DNA from: CAVYXA01 sp963846775
Lineage (GTDB): Bacteria; Verrucomicrobiota; Verrucomicrobiia; Chthoniobacterales; UBA10450
Length of the DNA: 64,000 nt
Direction of reading: 5' to 3'
Assembly: GCA_963846775.1 (NCBI GenBank)
Contig: CAWJXB010000006.1
Span: 496,001-560,000, forward strand
Every line of letters starts with the position of its first letter. Position 1 is the stretch's first letter. Below are positions 1 to 7,796 of this stretch, piece by piece. Both the position numbers and the translations under genes were made by a program. The notes beneath the pieces are model-generated. The model made no database searches. It was not told where the DNA came from and saw only the letters and a list, made by a program, of their open reading frames with translations.

Positions 1-37
1 CATTTTTACTCGTCTAATCATAGTTAGACCTACGTTC

Positions 38-568
38 ATGAAGCTCTTCCTCATCATCACAATCGCAAGTTCCCTTGCCGGGTCCGACTGGCCCCCGGCA
101 GAATCACCGGTCGTCCCTTCCGCGGATGGTTATGTCGCAATTCCAAACGCGGCGCTCTCGCCGACAAAGGGCATTAAATATCAGGCCATCTTTGACGCGA
201 CACGTCCCGCGGATAAGCCAACCCAGCTTATTCCCGCGCTCAATATGGCGGCGTCAGAACTCAATGCCCTCGCAGCAGCGAAGGCACCGCTCTCGAATGC
301 AAAATTTGTTATTGTCTTCCACGGTGCGGCGGTTGATGGCATTCTAGATAGCGACCACTACCGGGCGAAGTTCAAAACTGAAAATCCAAACCTGACGGCC
401 ATTCGGCAGATGAAAGAACGAGGCGTCGAATTCTTCGTCTGTGGGCAGTACCTGGCGGCGGAGAAGATCGACCCTAAGACGCTTACCTCTGATGTCACAC
501 TGGCCGCAGACGCGCTGCTCGTCCTGATGCATTATCAAAACAGAGGATATGCGCTCATGAGTTTCTGA
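38..568 (+). CDS. Secreted DsrE/DsrF-like protein
   Basis: A 176-residue protein with a short hydrophobic N-terminus (residues 1-15) that looks like a signal peptide, so export to the periplasm is inferred. The C-terminal two thirds resembles the DsrE/DsrF/TusD-like fold: a beta strand ending in VVFHG-type sequence (KFVIVFHGAAVDG), a helix with IRQMKERGVEF, a conserved Cys in FFVCGQYL, and a strand leading to the C-terminal YALMSF. In this family such a Cys can carry sulfur, but soluble periplasmic members are uncharacterised, so the role is unknown. It is the first gene of the window and stands alone. A hairpin with arms near 571-576 and 604-609 follows the stop and may act as a terminator. 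Confidence 0.75.
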   Translation: MKLFLIITIASSLAGSDWPPAESPVVPSADGYVAIPNAALSPTKGIKYQAIFDATRPADKPTQLIPALNMAASELNALAAAKAPLSNAKFVIVFHGAAVDGILDSDHYRAKFKTENPNLTAIRQMKERGVEFFVCGQYLAAEKIDPKTLTSDVTLAADALLVLMHYQNRGYALMSF

Positions 569-678
569 GGGACGGCCTAACCGGGGGATCCAGCCGACCG
601 CGGACCGTCCTTATGCCTGACTTCTCCCGTTATGCGGACACCGTTTGTAATTCGCGCGGCGGCTGACCTTGTGTCTCG

Positions 679-752
679 TTATCCGCGCAATTTGCGCTCT
701 AAAATTTCGCGGACCAATTGCGGGTTGGCTTTCCCCTTCGACAGTTTCATCA
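679..752 (-). pseudogene. Extra copy of the gatB 3' end (copy 1, short)
   Basis: Read on the minus strand this stretch encodes the last ~24 residues of GatB in frame, including its stop codon (KLSKGKANPQLV, then EILERKLRG and stop). The intact gatB end lies in the same orientation about 2.3 kb away at 2942-3040. Roughly 85-90 percent of bases match over about 70 bp, then similarity ends abruptly near 752. There is no start codon or remaining gene body, so this is a remnant. See also copy 2 at 1533-1642. Confidence 0.75.
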
Positions 753-832
753 CCGTGGTTCGCCACCACCTCCTCGCATCTCGTAACAAAGCGCCACCAT
801 TTCCGTTATTATGTTGGATTGTTGAGCCTCAT

Positions 833-1288
833 TTAAGTCTGATTGCTGACGCCAATGGTTTCCCAGATCATGAACTCGTCCAGCGTTTGCCGCGTCTTAT
901 CCGCGACGAATCCGACAACGATTGCGTCATCAACGAAGCCGAGAAACGGAGTCTTGTCCGGAATCAGATCAAATGGATCGATCAAATAGCTGAGAGCAGC
1001 TACGATCCAGGTGAGATCATCATTCGAAATCTGCCTGTATTCACCGCGCTCGTACGCGCGGATCAACCGCAGCATCGTCTGAAGATAAGGCCATTCCATC
1101 TTGAACCGATGCCTGGGGAGCGACGAAGCCTCTTTCGCGGCTTGCTCAAAAAGCGAGCGCAAACCGCCGGAACCAACGACACGCAATTCTGCTTCGCTGA
1201 GTGCTCGGGCAAACGCCTCGCTGCGCAGGACTGTTTTCTCATAGGAACCGCCCCTTTCTGCGGGCGATTTCTTTTTTGCTTTTTTCAT
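833..1288 (-). CDS. DUF1232 (YkvA-like) protein
   Basis: This 151-residue protein carries the DUF1232 signature: a helical region followed by IVAALSYLIDPFDLIPD and, after a short hydrophobic turn, GFVDDAIVVGFVADKTR (residues ~92-135). The hydrophobic segment around LIDPFDLIPD is characteristic of the YkvA family, small proteins with a membrane-associated helical hairpin and no assigned biochemical function. The N-terminus is very basic (MKKAKKKSP). The ATG at 1288 fits the family start. It lies between two gatB-tail copies, so it may have arrived with a past insertion. The neighbours give no functional hint. Confidence 0.8.
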   Translation of the reverse strand: MKKAKKKSPAERGGSYEKTVLRSEAFARALSEAELRVVGSGGLRSLFEQAAKEASSLPRHRFKMEWPYLQTMLRLIRAYERGEYRQISNDDLTWIVAALSYLIDPFDLIPDKTPFLGFVDDAIVVGFVADKTRQTLDEFMIWETIGVSNQT

Positions 1289-1489
1289 CTGGCGCTATGA
1301 AAGCACCTCGATATGCCAAGGAGAAGCCAATTCACACCATCTAACCATAATTAGCCGCAAGTTTTTGTACCGGACGAGACATTTTTGAGTGCGGAGGATT
1401 TTAATTTGCAGTCAGCCAGCGGCCGTTTGTCACGTTAAAAGGGCGAACGGGATGCGCTCGGTGATGTGAATGCACGAGAAAGTTCGCGA

Positions 1490-1509
1490 CTCGCGAAAGC
1501 TTTCGGAGT
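1490..1509. repeat. Dispersed palindromic repeat, identical 20-mer also at 25670-25689
   Basis: The 20 bases here are identical to 25670-25689. The core CGAAAGCTTTCG is a perfect 12-bp palindrome. Both sites are intergenic and both lie next to other repeat material, which suggests a small dispersed palindromic family rather than chance identity. Confidence 0.65.
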
Positions 1510-1532
1510 CGCCAACACCCGAGACGCGTGCG

Positions 1533-1642
1533 CTACCCGGAAGCGCGCAATTTGCGCTCTAAAATTTCGCCCACCACTTGCGGATCGGCTTTCCCTTTGG
1601 AGAGCTTGATCACCTGCCCCTTTAGAAAATTCAGCGACGCCA
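1533..1642 (-). pseudogene. Extra copy of the gatB 3' end (copy 2, longer)
   Basis: On the minus strand this encodes the last ~36 residues of a GatB-like protein (ASLNFLKGQVIKLSKGKAD, then PQVVGEILERKLRASG and stop). Over the ~85 bp from the shared GCTCTAAAATTTCGC to TTCAGCGA it differs from the true gatB end (2942-3060) at only about three positions, but its last codons differ (RASG instead of CG). It therefore seems to derive from a related, not identical, gatB. Homology stops exactly where the RAYT-like fragment at 1642 begins on the opposite strand. Confidence 0.8.
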
Positions 1643-1722
1643 TGGCCCGGAAAATCCGCGCCGAATTTGAAGGGGCGACTCATCAAGTGATGTGTCGGGG
1701 CGACCGGCGCAAGAACATAACG
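1642..1722 (+). pseudogene. Fragment of a REP-associated tyrosine transposase (RAYT/IS200-like)
   Basis: From the ATG at 1642 the reading frame gives MARKIRAEFEGAT followed by HQVMCRGDRRKNI. This matches the conserved start of RAYT / transposase IS200-like (Y1_Tnp) proteins, typically MARxxRIEFPGAxYHVMxRGNxRxxIF. After about 26 residues the similarity ends and the frame runs into unrelated sequence, so the HUH motif and catalytic Tyr are absent. It is a dead remnant. RAYTs are known to mobilise REP palindromes, and REP-like palindromes are common in this window. Confidence 0.7.
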
Positions 1723-1775
1723 GAAAACTTGTGCGAACGCCACTCGTCACTTTTTCGGCTTCGATGTTGCCTTCT

Positions 1776-2234
1776 TCACTTCACTCGCAGGCTCATCTTC
1801 TCAGTTCGCTCTCCGCCATCGTCACTCGGCGAATAAACGCTATAAGTGCCTCGTCTTAGCGTTACATGCAGCACCTTGGTCTCACCCGGCTTCGGCGGGT
1901 TAAGAAACTCCCGGTCAATTCCATGTCCCGCCAATTCAAAGTTCTTGGTGGTTTTACCTGAGTTCTTAACGACGAACGCCGTCTTTCCCGGTTCGACGGA
2001 CCTTGGCATATCGATCTTGTCGTCGTTTAAACTCACATCCACACGATGCGCGTCAGGTTCTGGTGTGAAAACGTCCGCGACTTTATCGACGGCCGTTTTC
2101 GCCCCATGAGCAACGGTACGGGCCGCCTTTTCCGTCCCTCGCACGGTGGAATTGACGACATTTCGCGCAGTATCAACTTGGGCCAGAGCACTCCCAGCCC
2201 AACCGACGCAAATCAGCAAAAGAATTGTTCTCAT
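1776..2234 (-). CDS. Secreted cupredoxin-like protein
   Basis: A 152-residue protein starting at the ATG at 2234, where a clear signal peptide begins (MRTILLLICVGWAGSALAQ); a longer upstream frame adds a polar stretch that would hide it. Residues ~20-70 are Ala/Lys-rich and helical (NSTVRGTEKAARTVAHGAK). The C-terminal ~85 residues look like a cupredoxin-fold beta sandwich: VEPGKTAFVVKNSGKTTKNFEL, then GHGIDREF and RRGTYSVYSPSD. Copper-binding members usually have a Cys in the YxVYCPV position; here it is Ser and no Cys is visible, so copper binding looks unlikely. The function is unknown, probably periplasmic. Confidence 0.65.
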   Translation of the reverse strand: MRTILLLICVGWAGSALAQVDTARNVVNSTVRGTEKAARTVAHGAKTAVDKVADVFTPEPDAHRVDVSLNDDKIDMPRSVEPGKTAFVVKNSGKTTKNFELAGHGIDREFLNPPKPGETKVLHVTLRRGTYSVYSPSDDGGERTEKMSLRVK

Positions 2235-2407
2235 AGTAATGAGAGAATCGATTTTCGAGCCGTTGCCGGTTCTTCTTCCGTCTCGCTTTTCCTTAACCAT
2301 ACCCCCAGCCGATCCCGCTTGACGCGCGACGGATTCTCTAGTGATATGCGGTCAGTGGAGGAAAAACATGAAAAGCCAGTCCCAGTTCACAACCACAGGA
2401 GCCTACC

Positions 2408-2866
2408 GTGAATAATAAACTACTTATCTTGATTGCGCTCTCGGTCGGGATCACGACGCAGTCCGTTTGTTCGGCTGCCACGATTCCGGCCGGAACCATC
2501 TTGGACGTTCGAACGGTGCACTCAATTTCGTCCCACGAAAGAGTCGGCAGAACTTTTGAAGGAAAACTGGACAAGGACGTCGCGGTCAACGGGAAAGTCT
2601 TGCTTCAAGCGGGGACGGTGGTGTCTGGCGTAGTCGAGGCGTCGAAGCATGGCCATGGAAAGGCCGACGCTCTGAAGTTAAATATAACATCAATTTCGGC
2701 CAATGGGCAGATGATTCCTATCAAGACCACAGGCGGATACGAGCTGCACACTCCCAGAACGACTCGAAGTGGTATAAAGGTCTATGTTGACGATTACATC
2801 TTTGCTCACGGAACAAGAATGATGTTTCGACTCGCGCAGCCGGTCAATCTATCAAGGCGAGGGTAA
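2408..2866 (+). CDS. Secreted hypothetical protein
   Basis: A 152-residue protein starting with GTG at 2408, with AGGAG six bases upstream deciding the start. Residues 1-23 form a signal peptide (ILIALSVGITTQSVCSA). The mature part opens with TIPAGTILDVRTVHSISS and contains LLQAGTVVSGVVEASKHG and SISANGQMIPIKTTGG. This beta-rich pattern, a 'pay-out' of GT.L.VR and LPAG..V.G.V motifs, resembles the beta-barrel region of VirB10/TrbI-like and Slp-type periplasmic proteins, but I cannot assign it to a family with certainty. It is convergent with gatB, and the gap between them holds a CAATGGG/CCCATTG hairpin. Confidence 0.65.
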   Translation: MNNKLLILIALSVGITTQSVCSAATIPAGTILDVRTVHSISSHERVGRTFEGKLDKDVAVNGKVLLQAGTVVSGVVEASKHGHGKADALKLNITSISANGQMIPIKTTGGYELHTPRTTRSGIKVYVDDYIFAHGTRMMFRLAQPVNLSRRG

Positions 2867-2907
2867 CCTGGGCCTGGCGCCAGAAGGGCGATGGCACGCG
2901 CCGCGCG

Positions 2908-2931
2908 CAATGGGAAGACTGCGGCCCATTG
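2908..2931. terminator. Hairpin between convergent genes
   Basis: Arms CAATGGG (2908-2914) and CCCATTG (2925-2931) sit between the end of the gene at 2408-2866 and the convergent end of gatB. A second palindrome, CTGGCGCCAG, lies just upstream. Neither is followed by a good T-run, so terminator activity is only inferred from position. Confidence 0.35.
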
Positions 2932-2941
2932 TTGACTGCGG

Positions 2942-4396
2942 TTATCCGCAAAGTTTCCGCTCTAAAATTTCGCCCACCAATTGCGGATTGGCTTTCCCTT
3001 TGGATAGCTTGATCACCTGCCCCTTTAGAAAATTCAGCGATGCCGCATTGCCTGCTCTGAAATCAGCTCCCGGCTTCGGGTTCGCGGCAATCACTTGATC
3101 GCACAGCGCTTCGATCGCACTCACATCGCTCAACTGTTCGATCCCTTTCTCGCGCACGATTTCGGCTGCGCCTTTGCCGGTCCTAAACATTTCCGCGAAA
3201 ACGTCCTTGCCCTGTTTGCCGCTGATCTTTCCGGTGTCGATCAAGTTGACCAGTTCATCGAGCGCTTCGGGCGGGACCGGGCAATCGACAATCGTTTTGC
3301 CGCCGGTGCTGAGCGCGCTTTGCAAATCGTTCAGGATCCAGTTCGCGACATTCTTTGGTTTGGTCGCTCCGCGCGCCGCCGCTTCAAAGTAGCGGGCCAG
3401 ATCGAGATCGTTAGCCAAAACGCCCGCGTCGTACGGGCTTACTTGATACTGCTCCACGAACCGAGACCGTTTCGCCTTCGGCAATTCCGGCACGCGGCCG
3501 CGCACTTCGGCCAGCAACGCTTCGGTTTTCACCGGGACGAGATCGGGATCTGGGAAATAACGATAATCATGAGCGAATTCCTTGGTCCGCATCAGAAACG
3601 TTTCCCCTGCGGGATCGTTCCAGCCGCGCGTTTCCTGTTCGAGCTTTTCGCCGCGCTTCAGCACATCGATCTGCCGCTGAATCTCGTAGGCTAGCGCGCG
3701 TCGGACTCCGCTGATCGAGTTCAGGTTCTTGATCTCGATCTTGACCCCGAGCTCCGCCTGCGTCTCCGGACGCACCGAAACATTGCAATCGCAACGGAGC
3801 TGCCCCTTTTCCATGTCGGCGTCGCTCACCGCGCCGTAGATCAGGATTTGTTTCAGCGCGGTCAGAAACGCGAATGCTTCCTCCGGCGAATGAATTTCCG
3901 GCTGCGTCACGATCTCCATCAACGGCGTGCCGGCCCGGTTGAAATCGATCCCCGTGCTGTTTTCAAAATGAAAACTTTTCGCCACGTCTTCTTCGAGATG
4001 GATCCGCACCAGGCGGACTTCCTTGTCCGGCGATGCGATGTTTTTCTGCGCATCCTTCGGGTAGGCGAGATCGTGCAACGGCACGCTGCCGTTGGTGCAG
4101 AATGGCAGATCGTATTGCGAGATCTGATAGTTCTTCGGCATGTCCGGGTAGAAATAATTTTTACGGTCGAACTTGGAGACCGGCGCGATATCGCAACCGA
4201 GCATGAGGCCGGTAAGCACCGTCATCCGCAGCGCTTCATGATTCATTACCGGCAGCGCCCCGGGCAATCCGAGACAAACCGGGCACGTGTGCGTGTTCGG
4301 GTCGGCGCCAAACTCGACTGGACTCGCGCAGAACATTTTCGAGCGGGTCTTGAGCTGGACGTGAACTTCCAGACCGATGGTGGCGATGTAATTCAT
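2942..4396 (-). CDS. gatB: Aspartyl/glutamyl-tRNA amidotransferase subunit B
   Basis: A 484-residue GatB of normal family length. GatB is the kinase/transamidase subunit of GatCAB, which converts Glu-tRNA(Gln) and Asp-tRNA(Asn) to the amidated forms in the cytoplasm. Diagnostic stretches are IGLEVHVQLKTRSKMFC at the N-terminus, CPVCLGLPGALPV (~38-50), DRKNYFYPDMPKNYQISQ (~77-94), DFNRAGTPLMEIVT and the C-terminal GatB/YqeY tail domain (~335-484). gatA and gatC are not in the window. The 3' end of this gene is present twice more downstream (679-752 and 1533-1642). A pair of inverted octamer repeats lies upstream of its start. Confidence 0.97.
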   Translation of the reverse strand: MNYIATIGLEVHVQLKTRSKMFCASPVEFGADPNTHTCPVCLGLPGALPVMNHEALRMTVLTGLMLGCDIAPVSKFDRKNYFYPDMPKNYQISQYDLPFCTNGSVPLHDLAYPKDAQKNIASPDKEVRLVRIHLEEDVAKSFHFENSTGIDFNRAGTPLMEIVTQPEIHSPEEAFAFLTALKQILIYGAVSDADMEKGQLRCDCNVSVRPETQAELGVKIEIKNLNSISGVRRALAYEIQRQIDVLKRGEKLEQETRGWNDPAGETFLMRTKEFAHDYRYFPDPDLVPVKTEALLAEVRGRVPELPKAKRSRFVEQYQVSPYDAGVLANDLDLARYFEAAARGATKPKNVANWILNDLQSALSTGGKTIVDCPVPPEALDELVNLIDTGKISGKQGKDVFAEMFRTGKGAAEIVREKGIEQLSDVSAIEALCDQVIAANPKPGADFRAGNAASLNFLKGQVIKLSKGKANPQLVGEILERKLCG

Positions 4397-4412
4397 CCGA
4401 TTCCGTGTATCC

Positions 4413-4547
4413 GTTAAAGCGTTGAATTGTTAAAGCGTTTAACGTCGTCTGTCATGTGCGCCACGGCGGATTCTGAGCGAAGGCGAACGGCTCAGAATGA
4501 CAACGGTTCTACCCCGTTTCAACGCTTCAATCCTTAACGCTTCAACG
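4413..4547. repeat. Two inverted 8-bp phased repeat blocks flanking a hairpin
   Basis: 4413-4444 is four octamers of the type GTTAAAGC/GTTGAATT, and 4516-4547 is four octamers of the complementary type GCTTCAAC/CCTTAACG, so the two blocks face each other. Between them lies a hairpin with arms TTCTGAGC (4471-4478) and GCTCAGAA (4490-4497). The second block runs into the last codons and stop of the cvpA-like gene. The whole may fold as one cruciform and could end transcription of that gene. Confidence 0.6.
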
Positions 4548-5457
4548 AGTCCTGCTCCAGCGCATAATCGAGCGCACCCTTCCAATCGAAATTCTTAAGC
4601 TGCCGCGCCAGGGTGGGATCATTTACCGCTTCAAGAATCTTGTCGTTCTGGAGAAGCTCGAAAAAGCGATGCTGCGCAATCAGATCTGGAATTTGCGTAT
4701 CTTCACGGAGCGCGATGATCTTCGGATTTTGGCCTAACTCACGCGCTCCAGGAAAAGTGAGGAATCGCTCGGCCGCGGTTGGAGTCGAAATGACTTCGCC
4801 GACTTTCGCCAGCGTATCATACGTTGGCTGCGGCACCGCGTCTGTTCGCTTAACGACTTCTCCGACGGCGCCAAGCTCCACTGAGTTTTTCAGCCGCGCG
4901 AGAAGTGCGGGCAGCGGAAGCGGTTTCTCCTGTTTCAGAGCGAGGTTGTTGTTGTCGGGCGAATAAACCGCGTGGACCGCCTCCGGCGCGCTGGTTGCGC
5001 GCGCATGAACCTGGCCATCGGCAATTGCGCCGGCCGAACGAATACCGACCAGAATGAGCCAGAGCAAAAACAGGCCAAAGATCATGCCAACAACCGCGCC
5101 GCTCGCGCCGGAGAAAATCCGCAACGGCGCGGAGACGTGCTGCGCCGTTCGTTTGAAGAAGATTCTACCGAGACTGCTCACAACCGAATAGACCAGGATG
5201 GCCAACAAGCTGCCGGCCACGATCGCGACGACAAAATCTGGCATTCGCAGAAACGGCCGGAGAATCGGGACGAGCAATCTGCCGCCGTAAATGGCCGAGG
5301 CGTAAGCGACGATAACCGCGAAAACGCGGACAAGCTGTCGCATCAGACCGACTCGCCAGCCGCGGATGAACTCAAACAAGATTAGAGCGACACCAAACGA
5401 CACGAACACGGCCTGCCAAAGCATTGAGCCGTTTGCTGCGTCCGGGGCAAGAGTCAT
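4534..5457 (-). CDS. CvpA family membrane protein
   Basis: A 307-residue protein whose start is taken at the ATG at 5457, overlapping the aroC stop as ATGA, a sign of translational coupling. It has four predicted transmembrane segments (~12-31, 40-58, 72-96, 115-139) with the CvpA-type glycine pattern (RGWRVGLMRQLVRVFAVIVAY, then GASGAVVGMIFGLFL). The C-terminal ~150 residues are soluble and helical and longer than in colicin V production protein CvpA of enterics (~160 residues). Known CvpA proteins affect envelope and biofilm traits, but the biochemical role is not settled. The last codons fall in an octamer repeat. Confidence 0.8.
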   Translation of the reverse strand: MTLAPDAANGSMLWQAVFVSFGVALILFEFIRGWRVGLMRQLVRVFAVIVAYASAIYGGRLLVPILRPFLRMPDFVVAIVAGSLLAILVYSVVSSLGRIFFKRTAQHVSAPLRIFSGASGAVVGMIFGLFLLWLILVGIRSAGAIADGQVHARATSAPEAVHAVYSPDNNNLALKQEKPLPLPALLARLKNSVELGAVGEVVKRTDAVPQPTYDTLAKVGEVISTPTAAERFLTFPGARELGQNPKIIALREDTQIPDLIAQHRFFELLQNDKILEAVNDPTLARQLKNFDWKGALDYALEQDSLKR

Positions 5458-6551
5458 CTTGTTCGTTTGCCAGGATCGATAGCGCGTTGCCGCAAGGCGT
5501 GATCGCAGAGGACCAGCGCCGTCATCGCTTCGACGATCGGAACAGCCCGCGGCAGAACACATGGATCATGCCGGCCCCGGGCTGCAAGCGCGGCCTCTTT
5601 GCCGGCGGCAGTCACGGTTTTTTGTTTTCGCGCAATGGTCGCCGTCGGTTTAAACGCGACGCGAAAATAGATGTCTTCGCCGTTGCTGATCCCGCCCTGA
5701 ACGCCGCCGGAAAAATTTGTCGATGTTCGGACCTTGCCGCCTCGCATTTCGAACGAATCATTGTGCTGTGAGCCGCGCATAGTAATCGAAGCAAACCCCG
5801 AACCGATCTCGAAACCTTTCGTCGCCGGGAGACTAAGCATGGCTTTGGCCAGATCGGCTTCGAGTTTATCGAACACCGGTTCGCCCAAACCGGGCGCCGC
5901 GTTCCGCACGACGCATTCGATCGTTCCCCCTAACGAATCACCTTCGGCGCGGATTTGCTCGATCAACTGGATCATCTTTTTCGCCGCCGCCGGGTCGGGA
6001 CAGCGGACGACGTTGGCATCGACCTCTTTCATCTTCACCTTCGAACTGTCGATCGTTGCCATCACGTCGTGGATTTGCGTCACATACGCAACGATGTCGA
6101 TCTCGGGATAGAATGCGCGGAGAACTTTTCGTGCGACCACGCCGGCTGCGACGCGGCCAATCGTTTCCCGCGCTGAAGCACGACCGCCTCCCTGCCAATT
6201 TCGGATCCCATATTTTGCCTCGTAAGTGTAATCGGCGTGCGAAGGGCGATAGGTTGTAGCCAGAGGCAAATAATCCTCCGGACGCGCGTCGCGATTTCGA
6301 ACCACGATCGCAATCGGCGTGCCGAGCGATTTGCCTTCAAACACGCCGGAGAGAATCTCGCAATGATCTTCCTCCTGGCGCTGCGTGGTAATCTTGCTCT
6401 GGCCGGGACGACGCCGATCGAGCTCGCGTTGAATATCGGCTTCACGAATGCCGATCTTCGGCGGGCAGCCATCGATCACGACCCCGATACCACCGCCGTG
6501 CGATTCGCCGAAGGTCGTGACGCGAAAAAGCTGGCCAAAGGTATTACCCAT
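5454..6551 (-). CDS. aroC: Chorismate synthase
   Basis: A 365-residue enzyme catalysing the last shikimate step, EPSP to chorismate with reduced FMN. Signatures seen are MGNTFGQLFRVTTFGESHGG at the start, DRRRPGQSKITTQR (~46-59), GGGRASARETIGRVAAG (~125-141) and SGGVQGGISNGEDI (~280-293). The length is normal. It is transcribed towards the cvpA-like gene, with a 4-bp ATGA overlap. A composite hairpin repeat separates it from the upstream metB-like gene. Its product feeds the aroF-trp operon at 41.8-49.4 kb. Confidence 0.97.
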   Translation of the reverse strand: MGNTFGQLFRVTTFGESHGGGIGVVIDGCPPKIGIREADIQRELDRRRPGQSKITTQRQEEDHCEILSGVFEGKSLGTPIAIVVRNRDARPEDYLPLATTYRPSHADYTYEAKYGIRNWQGGGRASARETIGRVAAGVVARKVLRAFYPEIDIVAYVTQIHDVMATIDSSKVKMKEVDANVVRCPDPAAAKKMIQLIEQIRAEGDSLGGTIECVVRNAAPGLGEPVFDKLEADLAKAMLSLPATKGFEIGSGFASITMRGSQHNDSFEMRGGKVRTSTNFSGGVQGGISNGEDIYFRVAFKPTATIARKQKTVTAAGKEAALAARGRHDPCVLPRAVPIVEAMTALVLCDHALRQRAIDPGKRTR

Positions 6552-6582
6552 TGAGCGGATGTTAAACCATTCGAGTGCAATT

Positions 6583-6633
6583 TGTAGGGCGTTTCTACGA
6601 AACGCCGTTGGCGGCTGACACAGCCGCCCTACA
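6583..6633. repeat. Composite intergenic palindrome (two hairpins inside an outer inverted repeat)
   Basis: Outer arms TGTAGGGC (6583-6590) and GCCCTACA (6626-6633) enclose two perfect hairpins, GCGTTT/AAACGC (6589-6605) and GGCGGCT/AGCCGCC (6610-6628). It lies between the end of the metB-like gene and the start of aroC. This architecture is REP/BIME-like, and a similar element is at 17035-17106. It could also end or stabilise the upstream transcript. Confidence 0.7.
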
Positions 6634-6635
6634 AT

Positions 6636-7796
6636 TCAGATCGCCTCGAAGGCGAATTGGAGATCGTCGATTAAATCGCGTACGTCTTCCACGCCGACGG
6701 ATAGCCTAACAAGCGAGTCCGTCACGCCGAGCGCTTCACGTTTTTCCCTGGGCACGGAAGCGTGCGTCATGAGCGCGGGATGATTGATCAAGCTCTCCAC
6801 TCCGCCCAGGCTCTCGGCCAAGGCAAACAGATGCGTGTTCTCCAAAAACCGTTTCGTTCCGGCGAGATCGGTTTTTAAGATCATCGTCACCATTCCGCCA
6901 AAACCGCGCATCTGAGTTCGCGCGAGGTCGTGTTGCGGATGGGATTTGAGTCCCGGATAACTGACTGATTTCACCTGCGGTTGTTCCTCGAGCCAACGCG
7001 CAATTTCGAGCGCGTTAGAAGAATGCCGTTCCATGCGCAAGGCGAGCGTTTTCAAGCTGCGCATCACGAGAAAACTTTCAAACGGGCCCGCGATGGCGCC
7101 GACTGAATTCTGCAAAAACGCGACTTGATCCGCCAGCTCCTTGTTGTCGCCTACCACGACGACTCCGCCAACCAGATCGGAGTGTCCATTCAAATATTTC
7201 GTCGCGGAATGGACGACGATGTCGAACCCGGCCTCGATCGGTCGCTGAATCCAGGGCGTGGCAAATGTGTTGTCGCACACGGAAATGATTTTGTGTTCGC
7301 GCGCGATTTTGGCGATGGCATCGAGATCGATCAGTTTAAGCAACGGATTGCTCGGCGTTTCGATCCAAACCATGCGCGTGTTTTTTTTGATGGCGCGCTC
7401 GAAATTGCCTGTGTCCGTGAGATCAAGATACGCGAAATCGAGATTGGCCGAGCGGCGCCGGACTTTGTCGAACAACCGAAACGTGCCGCCGTAAAGATCG
7501 TCGCTCGCGATAATGTGCGAGCCGCTGTCGATCAGCTCGAGTGCAGTTGCCATCGCGGCCAGGCCAGAGGCAAAGGCAAATCCGCGGGTGCCGTTTTCCA
7601 AATCGGCAATGCATTTCTCGTAGGCAAGCCGGGTCGGATTGATCGAGCGCGCGTAATCGTAGCCTTTGTGTTTGCCCGGGCTTTCCTGGACGTATGTCGA
7701 TGTGGCGTAAATCGGCGTCATGACCGCTCCGGTCGTAGGATCAGGCTCCTGACCCGCGTGAATGGCTCGCGTCGCGAATTCGTGTTGCTTTTTCAT
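6636..7796 (-). CDS. Cystathionine gamma-synthase/gamma-lyase family PLP enzyme
   Basis: A 386-residue Cys/Met-metabolism PLP enzyme. Seen: YATSTYVQESPG and DYARSINPTR near the N-terminus, FASGLAAM (cofactor phosphate loop), SDDLYGGTFRLF, VWIETPSNPLLK, VCDNTFATPWIQ with its cofactor Asp, and the Schiff-base Lys in VHSATKYLNGHSD (~200-212). Sequence alone does not separate gamma-synthase (metB), gamma-lyase and beta-lyase. The tight coupling to cystathionine beta-synthase (ATGA overlap at 7796-7798) favours gamma-lyase, completing reverse transsulfuration from homocysteine to cysteine. An in-frame TTG at 7799 is an alternative start. Confidence 0.93.
   Translation of the reverse strand: MKKQHEFATRAIHAGQEPDPTTGAVMTPIYATSTYVQESPGKHKGYDYARSINPTRLAYEKCIADLENGTRGFAFASGLAAMATALELIDSGSHIIASDDLYGGTFRLFDKVRRRSANLDFAYLDLTDTGNFERAIKKNTRMVWIETPSNPLLKLIDLDAIAKIAREHKIISVCDNTFATPWIQRPIEAGFDIVVHSATKYLNGHSDLVGGVVVVGDNKELADQVAFLQNSVGAIAGPFESFLVMRSLKTLALRMERHSSNALEIARWLEEQPQVKSVSYPGLKSHPQHDLARTQMRGFGGMVTMILKTDLAGTKRFLENTHLFALAESLGGVESLINHPALMTHASVPREKREALGVTDSLVRLSVGVEDVRDLIDDLQFAFEAI

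Noticed and set aside
632..1300. A 222-codon frame on the plus strand
   Set aside because: It is antisense to the DUF1232 gene and to gatB-tail copy 1 and has no family resemblance of its own.
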